The notes: generated from the letters alone by a model not told the origin. A stretch of 64,000 bases of DNA from Paralvinella palmiformis (GCA_025642065.1 JAODUP010000159.1:278501-342500), one strand, 5' to 3'; counted from the first letter of the stretch, positions 12,714 to 26,399 are shown. Numbers and translations: made by a program.

Positions 12714-13599
12714 TAATCTTGTCTGAGAGTGACACCTGATGGCTAGAACAAAGTTCTAACAGGCCGGGCTCCAGAGACAGAGATTGTTAGATATTACCAA
12801 CAAGAACACAATCAGAGTTTACCAGCTGCCTAAGATGTCACCGGTGTTGAGTTTGTTTGTGGGTTTTTTTATTATAAAATCGGTTTTACATTTCAGATGT
12901 AAAGCTTCCAGTTATCGTCATAAAAAGCTAAACATTACTTATTTATGATTGAGTGAACGGGATGTTTAACAGATCATGTGGGGTTTTTTTCTGACCAAAG
13001 AACCTTCTAGTGTAGCGCGTTACCACCTCAGCTGTTACCCCTACCAGTCAGGCAGCTGGCTTATATAATGACAGCTGTAATATTATACCTTACTGAGCCA
13101 TGTTTGCTGTATTGTTCTACTGTAAACTGGCGCCATTAATTGTTCTTTTAGGTAAAGGTTGGTCTTGTTGAAATGCAGTGGATACACCTCTGTGAGTGCG
13201 AGTAAGCGTATAGTGGCAGACTTCAGCTTTGATAACGACTTTCATGTAAATATAACGACTAAATGATAATAAATATTGTTTGTTATGGTATTTTAATAAT
13301 ATTATTCTCACTAATTAGATATTGTACTGTATTACATGAGGTTTAATTATAATAATAACATAAATTGAACAACTGTTTTATGTTATTGTAATGATTATAT
13401 TACATGTACCATCATTATTATCATTGTTATTAATATTAATGACACTGCCGACACTGACCTGTACAACCCAGAGTTCAGCTATTTTAAAAATGCACAACAA
13501 ATTGTTAAATATTTACATGTGTTAATGTAAATGACATGACATTTTGTTCTTTAAATGTTACAGAGATACAACCTTTTTTTTCTGGTCACGAGTTAGATG

Positions 13600-13641
<42 letters not shown>
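13600..13641. repeat. (TA)n microsatellite
   Basis: About 40 bp of TA. Confidence 0.9.
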
Positions 13642-13645
<4 letters not shown>

Positions 13646-14639
13646 GGTGTTGTGGTCATAAATGCTGCAGAACTTTATCCTAATCAGTGGTTTTGTTAGA
13701 AGCCAACACTCGGATCATTTTACCTGCCTTAACTCTCACGTAGAGAGACCCGGCTACTTTCGTTTCCAATGCCAATGGGACATCGTTTTGTGCCATTGTA
13801 AGCCCTTGGGGCTTACCAATATTTTTGTTGCCCGTATCAACAATATACAGGTGATACATATATGATTGATTCCCAGGTACAAGTAAAAATTATATTTCCA
13901 AAAAATCTACATTAGAATCAATTTACATTTAGCTAAAAGTTTAATTTTAAAATCATTTATTTAATCCATTGAAACCTGTGCTAAAAATCCCCTACAAGTC
14001 AACATGGAAAACCAAGTCTTAGCTGTGTCATTTATCCGGAAAATTCTGTCGGCTCAATCATTGGGTTATATCTTGATAAGTATTGCGTTAAATCCTTTGG
14101 AAAGACACAATCATTCAGCTGAAATACTAGTCTCAGTCTCCGTGTAATATGAAATAATTTGCTGAAAAAGTTCCAGTATTTACCGTTAGTGAAAAGATGC
14201 CATCCCCTATTAAGAGTGGGCGCCATAGCTGTCTCTAACCCGGGACCGCAGTTGGTAACCGATGCAACGCATTTCGCCTGGATCGGTCTATTCTCCATCA
14301 CAGTGTGAATACCCCCCCCCCCCCCGAATTCCAGATGATGTTGGCAGTGAGATATTACTGTTTATAAGTCAATCTGGGGAGGGGGTCGGTTATTCTAGAG
14401 AAAGCTTTACTGGTGTAATGACTGGTAGCCTAGTTAGTAATGTTGTCCATGTTATATAATTAATGTTAGGATTTAGATTAAGAAGGCCAATATATTATTG
14501 TGACAATTTTAGGACACGTTTGAGATTTAAATATTTAGTATTTATGAACCGTTAGGGATCAGTTGATTTTTTTATGTGTGCTAATTTTTTAACCTGTTGT
14601 TCAATACCCCAGTATTTAGATGTTTATCCTCGACTCTAA

Positions 14640-14790
14640 TGTTACACCTCGGATGTTTAAATGGCCATGGGCTGACTCATCGAGGAAACGATTCCCACAT
14701 ACTCAGGTACAAGTCCGATTCGAACACACAACATGGAAAATTGCGATGCAACACTCTAGCCACTGGGTTACTCGGGCACCCTGGAAAGTA
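14640..14790 (-). mobile_element. tRNA-like SINE, reverse
   Basis: On the reverse strand an A-box-like 'cccagtggctagagtgttgc' is followed by a B-box-like tgtgttcgaatcggacttgt. The body is short and I could not place it in a family. Forward open frames across it are incidental. Confidence 0.5.
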
Positions 14791-14861
14791 TTAATGAATT
14801 TCCCAGTTTATAAGAATACTATAATATTAGATAAGATATATGTCTTGAGAAAGAAATAACA

Positions 14862-15000
14862 TTTTATTGGTTGGCTCTGACTAGAGTGCTGTACTAGAAG
14901 GCCAGAGCATCTCGGTTTGAATCCACACTGACAAATGGCTGAGCCCACCATAAAATGAATCCACCATAAAGGGAATACCTGTGAGTCTTGGAGAGAGAGT
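14862..15000 (+). mobile_element. tRNA-like repeat, unclassified
   Basis: 'ggctctgactagagtgctgt' and tcggtttgaatccacactga resemble A and B boxes at normal spacing. It is followed by a duplicated word (caccataaa...) and a GT run. Confidence 0.45.
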
Positions 15001-15726
15001 GTGTGTGTGTGTGTGTTTGTGGTGGCAGCCATTTTAATACACCGTTTACTTCTTGACAGAAGATGATCGGTTTAGTTCTATACACATACTAATCATCTTT
15101 CCACCCACATTATTGTTGACTTATGATGATGATGATGATGACGACCGGGAATTAGTTTATCCATTGACAGCCCCCCTGACCCCAAAGGTCTTTTTTATGT
15201 TAGTGTTATTAGCCAACGCCATTAGCCATTGGTTTAGCCATTGCTGTTAGAATGTTCTTAATATACCTGCTCCGCGCCACTGGAGGAGGTTTGTGATATA
15301 TGACCTTGTACAACCTTCACCTACAAGTTACTCTGTCATTGTCAAGGAATATTTGGGATGGGGGGAAGCCGGGATTGATGGAAACAAGGTTGATTGATTG
15401 GTGAATTGTGTGACATCTATGATACTGAAACGTACCACATATAACATATATGTCATTAGAGATCACATGTATAGCATATATGCCATATACATTACACATG
15501 TATAACACTAAAACGTCACATGTATAACACATATATGTCATTAGATGTATATAACATGACAGTGTTAGACAGTATTATAAAATATGATTATTAGAGTAGT
15601 GTGCGTGTCTGTGTGTGTGTTTAGCTTTGGTGCTTGTCACTGCCCCAGGGAAATAAATCCCATAAACAGTCATGACCCGGATTCGAACCCACAACTTGGA
15701 TGTTCGCGCATCAATGTGTAGGTTTG

Positions 15727-15960
15727 ATTATAGTTGTACTGTATATAGTTGTATATAACGGTATATAGTTGTATATAACGGTATATAGTTGTATATTATG
15801 GCATATAGTTGTATATAATGGCATATAGTTGTATATAATGGCATATAGTTTCATATAATGGTATACAGTTGTATATAATGGCATATAGTTGTATATAATG
15901 GATTAATGGTATGTGGTTGTATATAAAATTAATGGTATGTAGTAGTATATAGTCAGACAG
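15727..15960 (+). repeat. 20-bp minisatellite
   Basis: About 11 imperfect copies of a 20-bp unit close to 'gcatatagttgtatataatg', diverging towards the right end. Confidence 0.9.
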
Positions 15961-16394
15961 TTGCTAATGTAGTCTTAAAATACCTTCTGTACTGTTGACC
16001 GTACACCAACATAATTTGTGAAAGTGTATCAGGATGTTTTGATGAGTCTAATTACAAAGATTGTTAATAGATCATTATTGATGGCCACTTTGCCAAGATA
16101 CAGGAAAGTTATAATACAATGACAATTAATATGTGTGTATAAAGTATGGAAAGGATAGCTGCAATGTTCATCTAAGCAAATGTTTATTTCATAGTAATCT
16201 TATGGAATCACGACAGTCTGACTATAAACGTGTTTACAGCACCGAAACAGGCTTAGTTCGGATAAAAACATTACATTATAAATATAATAATGACCGAAAT
16301 TACCTTAATTGAGGGAGATGCATATGGTCTGTAATTTACTGCTTCGCCGTGAGGACTAATTTTAAATAAATTTACAATAGATAGCATATTCGGT

Positions 16395-16530
16395 GGAGAA
16401 AAGCTTGCCGGTTGCCTGGTTGGATGAAAACATCCTACTGTTGTGCCATGGCCGTGATTCGAACCTCCCGCACAACATGACCATGAATCATAAAGTGCCA
16501 CGCTCTTACCCACTAGGCCATAGAGGCGGG
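16395..16530 (-). mobile_element. SINE-C, reverse
   Basis: On the reverse strand the head reads ccgcctctatggcctagtgg and then 'gtaagagcgtgg', with a B-box gaggttcgaatcacgg and a tail word catccaaccaggcaaccgg. A second copy of the same family is at 50014-50168. The heads differ from SINE-A. Confidence 0.75.
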
Positions 16531-17099
16531 GTTAGTCGGGATTACTTGTTCTTCTGGACCTTGCTGATGCATTTGATACAGTTGGCCGTAATGTACTTTA
16601 TGTAGGTTTGAAGGACGTGTTTGGTCTATCGTGTAAAACACATGAATGGCGTCAGTATTATTTTGAACAAAGCTCCTGATGATCTATTATTAATATCCCC
16701 TCATGATCGTATAAACAAAACTCCTAGAATATGTAATAAAATCCTGTTAATTAGCAGCTGTTATCGGACTTGATTATGAAATTTAATGTCAAGCCCCCAC
16801 CTACGGGTCACGCGGTGTTGCTACTCATTGCGCATGTGCTGTGGATATTGGCTGTTGTTTATTTTATTTAGTTCAAAGTTAGGACTTTATAATTATATGC
16901 TGGCAATTTAATTGTTTTGATTGTGATCCGATTAACTGTATGGGCACCACCTCCGTACGTACCACCATTGGTAGGAACCTTCAGTGGCTCAGAGTCAGCA
17001 GCCAGTACGTGGAATTGAAAACAGGTCCACTCACATTGTGGTGGCATGTAATAACCACCGAGCCCCACCAAATACATCTATTAGCCGATCATGTTTCAT

Positions 17100-17670
17100 G
17101 TATGCGCTGACCATATTGATATAAGCGGAGACCATGTTAATCCATGCTGAGACGATGTTAATGTATGTGGAGACTATGTTAATGTGTGCAGGGTCCATGT
17201 TAATGTATGTGGGGACTGTGTTAATGCGTGCAGGGACCATGTAATGTGTGTGGGAACTATGTTAATGTATGTGGAGACTATGTTAATGTATGCAGGGACC
17301 ATGTTAATGTATGTGGGGACTATGTTAATGTATGCAGGGACCCTGTAATATATGTGAAGACTATGTTAATGTATGTGGAGACTATGTTAATGTATGCAGG
17401 GACTATGTTAATGTATGCAGGGACCATGTAATGTATGCAGGGACCATGTTAATGTATGTGGGGACTATGTTAATGTATGCAGGGACCAAGTAATATATGT
17501 GGAGACTATGTTAATGTATGCAGGGATCATGTTAATGTATGTGGAGACTATGTTAATGTATGTGGGGACTATGTTAATGTATGCAGGGACCAAGTAATAT
17601 ATGTGGGGACTATGTTAATGTATGTGGAGACTATGTTAATATATACTTAGACCATGTTAATCTAGACAGA
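17100..17670 (+). repeat. 21-bp minisatellite
   Basis: About 26 copies of a 21-bp unit close to 'atgttaatgtatgcagggac' plus one base, alternating between 'gcaggga' and 'gtggaga/gtgggga' forms. Because 21 is a multiple of three, long open frames with a 7-residue repeat (MLMYAGT/MLMYVET) arise on both strands. I do not read them as genes. Confidence 0.92.
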
Positions 17671-18205
17671 GATCATGTTACCTCTCATCCCTCAGCCACA
17701 TAATTGTTTTCTGTAACATGACCCGTAACAACAATATAGAAAATGTCAGTCAGTTTTATGATTGATTTCCTTAGATTTAGAGAAGTGACAGGTGGTGAGG
17801 GAAATATGGCTCCCGTTACACTACTCCCGATAATTACTGCTAATTGGTCTGTTTATGATCCGTGATACCTATATAGGGATCTAATGACATATCATGGATT
17901 GTCAGTGGTCGATGTTACATATAAACCAGTCTGACGCGCGCACACACACGCATATGAACACACACGCGCACACAATACCCATTAGCGCGTATTTTATGAT
18001 AATTACACCTAATGTTGTCCACTTTTCACACAGTCTACATTATCGATATATACTATATAAATTTTACATCACAAATATGTTAAGTTGATACGATTACTAC
18101 AAACCTTCGATATACAGGATGACGTATATCAGTATTCTCTTTTGGCTAACGTATCGCCAATCCAGATAAATTGTTATAATAGTGCAGACTTACATAACAG
18201 TAATC

Positions 18206-18206
18206 C

Positions 18207-18256
<50 letters not shown>
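18206..18256. repeat. (TA)n microsatellite
   Basis: About 50 bp of near-pure TA. Confidence 0.9.
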
Positions 18257-18257
<1 letters not shown>

Positions 18258-19540
18258 AAGGCAAACTGACTGTGTAGTAGACACTGTTTGACACCAGTCC
18301 TGGTATATATTGGAGTCTATAATATAAATTTATGTACGATATTCGTTCGTTTCTTATCACTTATGAAATATGAATTGGTAGAGACAGTGATGTTCTTGTG
18401 CTGATTACGTAGAAGATTGTCATAGTGATCATCATTTATCATCGTTCATCGTGATGATGATGATCTTATTGGTGATAATCTGGTGACTGATATTCAGCCA
18501 GTCCGTATTCATTATGGACAGCACATTAATATATGGCGTTACTTATGTTCTTGTATATTGTTATATAACTGGTATAACTCCCGCTGCACACATACACGCG
18601 CGCGCGCACACACACATGCAAGCACATGCATGCACACAATAGTGTTGTTATTATTATTATAGTAACATTTCTTGATCAGAACCCCTTCCACTGAGGTATT
18701 TCCATAACACAGTTAGTAGTGTAGTCTGTACTGTAGACCCCAAAGTTGTGGGATCAAATATCAGTTTTACCTCCATCTAAACATATGATACCGTGATGGT
18801 GCTGGCAGGTGTCCGTTTTCTGATCATATCGTTCTTAGAAGTGTGTTTTATATAAAGGTCATAAATTTTAGATTGCAAGTTTAATATAATTGAACTATGT
18901 CAGTTTTATTTTGTTTGTTACATTGTAATATACAGAATTATATTTACAAGAATTCCCACATCTAATATTCCGCCAATTAAACTACCAATTAAAACAATCT
19001 GTTGTGGCTCTACAACAAGTAGGTAATTATGTCGAATTATCATACTTGAACAATTTACATGTAAATATTTTGTATTTGTTCAGGTATATCTAGTGTATAA
19101 CTTATACAGTGTCTACCTTATACTATCAGACATATAGAATGACTGTTTATCGAAACACCTGTTGGTGGTTTCCTGCAATATTAGTGTTTTGTTTTCCCTA
19201 TGTCGGTGTTGTTTTCTTTTACTGTATGTTCTATATGCCAGTGTTCCAGCAGCTCGTTGTTTAGAAGAGAGAGAAAAAACACATCCAACTTTACGTTCTG
19301 TCATTGTCCTTGTCTGATGCTGACACGGCAGCAGCCTGCTGTTAACCAGTTGACCATCATCCAGTAGCCCGATCTTGTTGACAATCCAGTAGACCATCCA
19401 GCCATCGAAATAGGTGGCTTTTAACTAGTAATATGGAAGGTCATGAAAACAAAATGGATGGTTGAGTGGAATTGGGACCCGATTTTGTCTCGTCGATGGA
19501 ACTTGGCTGACCTCATTAATCTTAGTTATATGAACAGAAT

Positions 19541-19593
19541 ATCTATATATATATATATCTATATATATATATATATATATTAATATATATATA
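19541..19593. repeat. (TA)n microsatellite, interrupted
   Basis: A TA run with two interruptions (tct, tta). Confidence 0.88.
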
Positions 19594-19619
19594 ATTGCTT
19601 ATGATTGCGTTTTATTTGT

Positions 19620-19930
19620 CATGTCAGCGTGGCCTGCGCGCATGTTGGTCGATTCATAAACATGAGACAGCGCAGGTAGTTGTTATGTCAACATGTCTTA
19701 CACATGGTGGTTGTTGCATAAACATGTGACAAGCACAGGGTTAGACATATGATATAATTGTTATGGTGTCATTATAGGATATTTGGTTGTCGTGTCAACA
19801 CGAGGTACACGTAGTAGTCGTCGTGTTAACATAGGACACTAGATGGATTAAGTGTTTGTCGGGTCAATATCGTAAGGACATATATTAGTATTATTATGTT
19901 GACAAATGATGGATGGAACACTGGCTTTAT
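19620..19930 (+). repeat. Degenerate ~50-60-bp tandem repeat
   Basis: The words 'cataaacatgagacagcgc', 'cataaacatgtgacaagcac' and 'gttaacataggacacta' recur with 'gttgttatgtcaacatg'-like partners about every 50-60 bp. It is an old, much diverged tandem array. Confidence 0.5.
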
Positions 19931-20279
19931 AAACATAGGCCACATATATTTAGTGATCGTTGCTTTTATCCACTTTAACCTAACTTTTATCACGTCCGCC
20001 CTAAGACATAAAGTTGATAAATCGACATTTTGCCCGGTTATACTTATAGTCTATTTTTAGCGGGTGTTATTTCTCTTGTTATATAATGCCACCAAGGTTT
20101 ACGCCGAGGTTATTGTTATTGTTATTTGATGGGCGTCCCGTACGACAGGGTGCACCTGTTTATCAATTAGCGCTCAGGGAAGTAGGCCATAAGTCATTTA
20201 GCGTCCACTAACTTGTAGTGTATATTACCAAATCATTCTCTCCTTAACCTTCAACGTGTAATTGTGTCAACATTATAAA

Positions 20280-20316
<37 letters not shown>

Positions 20317-20331
20317 ACAGACAGACAGACA
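20280..20331 (+). repeat. (CA)n-(GACA)n microsatellite
   Basis: A CA run passes into GACA units. Confidence 0.92.
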
Positions 20332-20484
20332 TATATTATATTACTTGACTACTTTACGTCGTCTCCTTTATCTGTTGTGTATATATGGACTGACGTCTCA
20401 TTGACGAACTCAGAGCTACCTTGTTGGTGTTACACTGTAATAAAAACAAGTTAACACTGAATGGTCTGTTAGTGGGTATCAGTG

Positions 20485-20912
20485 GGTGGTGATGTAGTGC
20501 TGTACTGGGCAGTAATGTAGTGATATCCTCGGCAGTAATGTAGTTCTGTCCTCTGCAGTAATGTAATGCTGTACTCAGCAGTAATTAAATACTATCCTCA
20601 GCAGTAATGTAACACTATCCTCAGCAGTAATGTAATGATATCCTCAGCAGTCATGTAATGCTATCCTCAGCAGTAATCTAATGCTATCCTCAGCAGTAAT
20701 GTAATGATATCCTCAGCAGTAATGTAATTCTATCCTCAGCAGTAATGTAATTCTATCCTCAGAAATCGTGTAATTCTATCCTTAGCAATCGTGTAATTCT
20801 ATCCTCAGCAGTCGTGTAATGCTATCCTCAGCAGTCATGTAATGCTATCCTTAGCAGTCATGTAACGCTATCCTCAGCAGTCATGTTATGCTATCCTCAG
20901 CAGTATTATAGT
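20485..20912 (+). repeat. 23-bp minisatellite
   Basis: About 18 copies of a 23-bp unit close to 'cagcagtaatgtaatgctat' plus 'cct'. Variants use gtcatg or gtcgtg. Adjacent DNA to 21195 holds a related longer degenerate repeat. Confidence 0.92.
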
Positions 20913-21009
20913 ATTGACAAACCAAACTGTTTTGTTTCTTTAAAAAAATTCAACAGTTCGTGAATGTAGTTAAATATGAATAATTCATGAACATTTCAGA
21001 TATTTCACA

Positions 21010-21195
21010 GGTGACTCTGCAGTATTGATAGTGCCATTTTAGCAGTAGTGTTAGTGCTGAGTTATCAATTATTAGTGCCATGTTAGTGTTAGTACTGAAT
21101 CAGCAATTATGATTCATGCCATGTCAGCAGTAGTGTTAGTGCTGAATCAGCAATAATGATAGCGCCGTGTTGGCAGTAGCGTTAGTGCTGTCAGT
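21010..21195 (+). repeat. Degenerate ~50-bp tandem repeat
   Basis: Three to four copies of a unit with the words 'gcagtagtgttagtgctga', 'atcagcaat' and 'tagtgccatgt'. Confidence 0.6.
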
Positions 21196-21827
21196 GAGCA
21201 TCCGTGTGTCTATGAGTTGTTGACCATTTTGGAGGCTTTTACCGGATGTTGACTGCTGGACGTTGTAATCGTGTTAGACTGTTAAGTAATGAACGTTGAT
21301 TGGACGTTTATTGGCGAGTGATTACGAATGATAGAGAAGATGCTCCAAAGGGACAGTGGCCATCATTTATCTTTATCAAATACTGTCTACCTTCAATCAA
21401 CGTGATGGTGCCATGTCATAGATCCCGGTGTCCACGAACTGCCCCCGCCCAACCCCACCCCACGCCCGTCCCGCAACAATTTGACTCCACATGCCCCCCC
21501 CCGCACCTCGCCTTTGCATCATGTCGCTGTCTGTAGTTGATGGAAGTTTAGCCAATGTTTGGTCTGGCTCCATCAGTCGTTATAACAGGAGATGGTATTT
21601 GTGTAACACTAACAGTGATGGTATTTGTATAACAATGATGGCATCTATGTAACATTTAATAGTATTTATTTGCCGTGGATTGGATCTATTCGGAGGTGTT
21701 AGTATTTTGTATCTGAATGACTTTGTTAGCAGTTGTCTAACATTATTATTGTTTGTTAGCTAACTAACGATGTTTTTTCTGTAATAATAAACAATGACAG
21801 TGTGTGGTCTGACAGTGTCAGTATCTG

Positions 21828-21892
21828 TGAATGAGTGAGTGAGTGAGTGAGTGAGTGAGTGAGTGAGTGAGTGAGTGAGCGAGCGAGCGAGA
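21828..21892 (+). repeat. (GAGT)n microsatellite
   Basis: About 12 units of GAGT/GTGA followed by GAGC variants. Confidence 0.92.
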
Positions 21893-22309
21893 TATTCACT
21901 ATGCAGGTTAAACGTGGGAAATACAGCTAAGGGATTATGATTACCTCAGGAAATATGATGTTCAGATGAAACATCCCCCACACACATAATGGTTATTAAG
22001 TTATACCAATATTCAGACTTGTTATGGCCACTACACTATATGATCTCTTATATAACAATAATATCATTTATTATATATATTATAGTACTGACAAATGGTA
22101 CCTATAAAATAAGTATAACTGGCTCTTGTTACTAAATTCACTTGATAAAATATACATTAATATTATTATTATTATAACAACGCATATGAGATGTATATCA
22201 GATATAACTTTTACATTGTCAATACTTTATTGTCATAGTTTATATAATAGTTTTAGAAAAATCATTATGAACATTGGCAGGGGACAGAACTACTTAATAG
22301 GTTGTCTAA

Positions 22310-22445
22310 CGGGACCCGAGACTGATATGATGTCAATCGTGACCAGGGACCGATATAATACTAGACTTGATCAAGGACTGATATAATATCAGACAAGACC
22401 AGAGACTGATATAATATCAGACGTGAGCTGGGACTGTCAGATATG
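22310..22445 (+). repeat. ~33-bp minisatellite
   Basis: About four copies of a unit with 'gaccagggaccgatataata' and 'ctagac/cagac' words. Confidence 0.75.
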
Positions 22446-22894
22446 ATATCAGGCCTGACAGACTCGGACACCCTTCATGTTTCATCTTCACGTTCCATTA
22501 GTTCCACCTTTCATGATGAGCATTGTCTATTGACGGTAACAATATATTATTATATTCAAGGTCAATAAATTAGTCATGACCTTGTAGAATGTTATTTTTT
22601 TAAATCATTATCACTAGTATTAAGCCGACCAATAAAGTAATATAATGAATGAATATTCATGAGATTTAATGTTGTTTTATTTTTATTACTGAATGTTGTT
22701 CGTTGGTGTCCGGTTATGTCAGTAGAAAGTAATACCGCATAAACATGATACTTGATGTATAATTACTTGATGTTCTGGATTAAAAAATTCTCTCCTGTGA
22801 GCATGTGCGAGATCCAGTGTAAGTGAGTTAATTTCTATGTGAGTTTATGTCCGTTTGGTTGTACATGTACGTGAAGGGTATATATGTAGTATGT

Positions 22895-23082
22895 GATGAT
22901 GATGATTGATGTTTTACGGCCACTTTAGTGCACATGGTAGGCTAAATTGGCCGAGCGACCTCCAAAGGTAATGAAACGAAGTCAAAGATGAAACAACCTT
23001 CAGATATACCCACATCGAGATTCGAACACGGGTGGTAGTGATCTGTGATCCAGCACGCTACCGCTAGACCACGCAGACACCC
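22895..23082 (-). mobile_element. SINE-A, near full-length, reverse
   Basis: Tail (gatgatgatgattgatgttt), body and tRNA-like head (gattcgaacacgggtggtag; ctaccgctagaccacg) are complete on the reverse strand. Flanks look alike (atatatgta..tgtg on both sides), consistent with an imperfect TSD in TA-rich DNA. Confidence 0.88.
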
Positions 23083-23171
23083 ATATATATATATGTATGT
23101 GTAATTATGAATTTGTGTATACATACGTTAAGACATGTAGTATATAACATGTGTGCTATATAAAATTTAAA

Positions 23172-23350
23172 TATTACTATTTTACGGACGCGTTTATGTA
23201 AATGGTAGGCTAAATGGACAACCAACAGTAATCATCATAAAAATCAGTAATGGAGTGAAAGATGAAACACCCTTTAGATGAAGTTCGGCTAGGGTTTGAA
23301 CTCACGTGTTAAGTGTTCTGTGGCCAGCCGCTGTACCGGTTGATCCAAAG
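23172..23350 (-). mobile_element. SINE-A relative, old reverse copy
   Basis: Starts as 'ttacggacgcgtttatgtaa', then atggtaggctaaatggacaa, a B-box-like gggtttgaactcacgtg and an A-box-like end. About 30% diverged by eye, so it is an older subfamily. Confidence 0.6.
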
Positions 23351-23573
23351 CGAAAACCCTGTAAGTGTGTGCGCTTTTAGCTGGTTTTGTTTAATGTATA
23401 TAAGAAATGTGATTGATTAGTTACATTATATTTATTAATGATCAGTCGGATACTGTGCGTTATAATATCGCTGGAGAACTCTATAGGTATCATTAGAAAT
23501 GTCGTCTACATTATACTGAAATATGATCGTAATCGTATTATAAGGAGGGATCAGTGTATAGGAGCCGAACGCC

Positions 23574-23601
23574 ACACACACACACACACACACACACACT
23601 G
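23574..23601 (+). repeat. (CA)n microsatellite
   Basis: A short CA run. Confidence 0.9.
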
Positions 23602-25261
23602 ACAGTTTGACCTCTGAGGGGTTAGTATTACAGAAGCCTGCTATAATGCTGTATTACAGGTCTAAGTCGTGATATAGTGATCATTTGTCACTAGTTGGTG
23701 TGTCAGAGTGTCATGTAGGTGTCACTTAGGAGTCTTGATATTAGCTCTATATTTATGTTCCTTGCCACATTTTATAGGCATATGTCACTATATCATAATA
23801 TAGGTTATAAACATGATACTTAGAATCTGTCATAGATAATGAACCACTGTGTGTGTGTGTGTGTGTTTCTGTGTATTATAATTTATATCCATTCCAGTTC
23901 TATACTAGCAAGTATCAGAACTGATTGTGGCTACCTCAGGTTAATTTCAATTGTTGACCCGAACATCGTTGTTTTACTGACCATATCATCATTGTCTATG
24001 GCATGAACAACAAATTTTAAATTATGTGCGCAACAAATCTAAATCCAGCTTCTGGAAAACATTTAGATCCTAGAGAAGTCGAACTATCCATTTGTCCGCT
24101 TTGGTCTTTTTTCTCGTCTTTCTCTCGTGTGAATATAATCTACACGATATTACGGCGTGAGTGTTACGGTCTGAATTAAGTCTCAGTGTAATCTAATTAA
24201 TTAACAACGACCAGAGAAAAGGGGGCTATTATAGCGTTAAAATCCTTCTCCGCTGATGGAAGGTTTTCCATCGTTTCTTTTATTAAATTTATTATTATAA
24301 AAAAGACCTATCCTGCATGCCTTGAGAACTCCACGCTTTTAAAACTTGATAGCTTTTAATGACCGTTCCATGTACAATCCGGAGAATACATTTTACCGTC
24401 CTCCCTTCGTGGTGAGAGCAAACATAATTTTCCTGACTCTAATCGAGGCAGGCAAATATCTGAGTGATGTCTGTGCATTTGGGATTACTGTATCTAAGGT
24501 TCTGTGTCCAGGGTTCACCTGAGGAACTTTGGTGAGCAGTTCTGTATTTTATAACAATACCAGCTCTTCTCATGTAACATCAGCTACAACTGGTAGGTGG
24601 CTTTCGGTTGTTTGTTGTCTTTTCGGCAATTATATTCCATCCTGCGTGTCATGGGAGAGATATGTTAAAAATTGTGCATCATAAAACTGTCATGGAATAT
24701 ATTATATGATAGAAATGCGATGTTCATTCTTGTTTTTAAAGATAATCCTGGTGATGTAGTGTAAGTTCACACTAATGGCCACAATACTAATACTGAAAGG
24801 TGTTAAAATGTCTTAAAGAATTGATCTGTTCCATCGTCATGAGGATGACTATGGGTTAGAAGTTTATCGTACAGATTATACTTAATTAAAAACACAGTAG
24901 TCTGTAATTATTTGTTATCGTGGAAAATGGTGGTATTTTAGTTTTTAAATAAATGTGTCAGCCTGATGAATGAATGACTTTTCATTTACAATTTCTGTAG
25001 ATAAGAATGGTCTCTATGTTAATCTGACCTGTCACAGGGCAGGCTACTCTGAGGTATCATGACTCTAGAGGGTTCCGCCTTCATTTAAAAAAAAACTTTT
25101 GGTACACAAGGATTTAAGGATTGTTGACACATTATGTGACTGATCATGAAAACTTGCCACACTAGATATAGTCTACTCATGAATCATGCAGAAGTTATAT
25201 TTATGATTTTGTGTGCCAGTGCATAATATGCATTGCAATAAGTAAAAAAAACACACACACA

Positions 25262-25425
25262 CATGGCGTCTCCATGGGCTGATTGGTAGTGTGGTTGATC
25301 AAAATCCTCTAGCACCTGGGTTCAAATCTTAACTGAACTATATCCGAAGGGTGTTTCCTTTTTTCACTTCAGTTAATTACCTCATTACCTGAGCTGACCA
25401 CGTGCACAACAGTGTCTCTAAAATA
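25262..25425 (+). mobile_element. SINE-A relative, old copy
   Basis: Head 'tctccatgggctgattggta', B box cctgggttcaaatcttaac, then 'aagggtgtttcc', attacctcattacctgagct and 'cacgtgcacaacagtg'. Element order as in SINE-A but strongly diverged. Confidence 0.6.
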
Positions 25426-25616
25426 GCAACATTCACACACGCGCGCGCGTGAGTGTGTGTTGTTTAATACTTGAGATATATAGCCTAGAGACTATTGCTG
25501 AGAGAAACAATGTTATCAAGTGGAACATCTAAAAATTTAGGTAACAATAAGCTTTGATCCCATGATCTGAAAGCTTGCAGTACAGTGCCTGTTACCAACT
25601 GTGACAATCGATTACT

Positions 25617-25620
<4 letters not shown>

Positions 25621-25663
<43 letters not shown>

Positions 25664-25684
25664 AGAGAGAGAGAGAGAGAGGAG
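25621..25684 (+). repeat. (TA)n-(GA)n microsatellite
   Basis: About 40 bp of TA followed directly by about 20 bp of GA. The same junction type recurs at 40922-40999. Confidence 0.92.
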
Positions 25685-25861
25685 AGAGCACGAGAATTGG
25701 TTATGTTAGTATTGATGGTTTATTGGAAAAGTAACTTTGGTGTTTAAATATTTAAATTTAAATGACAGCCAACCGGGTAGAGCCTCTACACAGTCACATG
25801 ACATTACGGAACATCACCTCAGAATGTTTAATTATACAGTCAGATTGGGTATAATTAAGAG

Positions 25862-26012
25862 TCATCCGATAGCCCAGTTGTTAGAGCACTGCGCTGCAAA
25901 CCTCCTGCTTATGGGCTCGAATCTGGCTCATACCTGTGTTGTAGGGTCGTCCTTCGGCCATTATGTTCCAGGAGTGACCTGAGCTCCGAGGCTCAGTGTT
26001 ACTCAATTCAAC
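25862..26012 (+). mobile_element. SINE-B, good copy
   Basis: The head 'gatagcccagttgttagagc', B box gggctcgaatctggctcata and body words cctgtgttgtagggtcgtcc and 'gaggctcagtgttactcaa' are present in order, ending in a (CAA)n tail at 26015-26030. The tRNA-like head with promoter boxes implies RNA polymerase III origin. Confidence 0.75.
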
Positions 26013-26399
26013 AGCAACAACAACAACAACAAGAGGTGGGATATATTGTTTAGAGACCGTGAACTTTCTCTTGTCTCTAAACTTATGTAGTTTTACAGAA
26101 GATAATATAAACTACATAGAAATAAATTATATTGACTCTAGTAATATAAATTATTATTATGTTGTTGTTAGTATTAGTATTATTACAGAGTGGCTTAAGG
26201 AGGCTGATTTGTGATGTCCATGATGACTGATTGACTCATGCGATGATTGAGGTTGGAAGTTTGAGGGAGGTTGATGGAGTGACGAGTCTTTTTTATGGAC
26301 AAACTGATATTGGCTGTCAGTTGGCCTGATTGAGGTCTGACGTGTAGTGACTGACATATACGTTGAGAGGGGACCGGACATGGTCTGAGGATGGTCAGG

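Noticed and set aside
14032..14301. 89-codon reverse open frame
   Set aside because: No recognisable domain; it overlaps tRNA-like repeat debris near 14200-14280.
15727..15960. Regularly spaced repeats reminiscent of a CRISPR array
   Set aside because: The units are contiguous without unique spacers, the DNA is eukaryotic and no cas gene is present. The same holds for 20485-20912 and 38435-38812.
17031..17597. Repetitive proteins on both strands
   Set aside because: Produced by the 21-bp minisatellite whose unit lacks stops.
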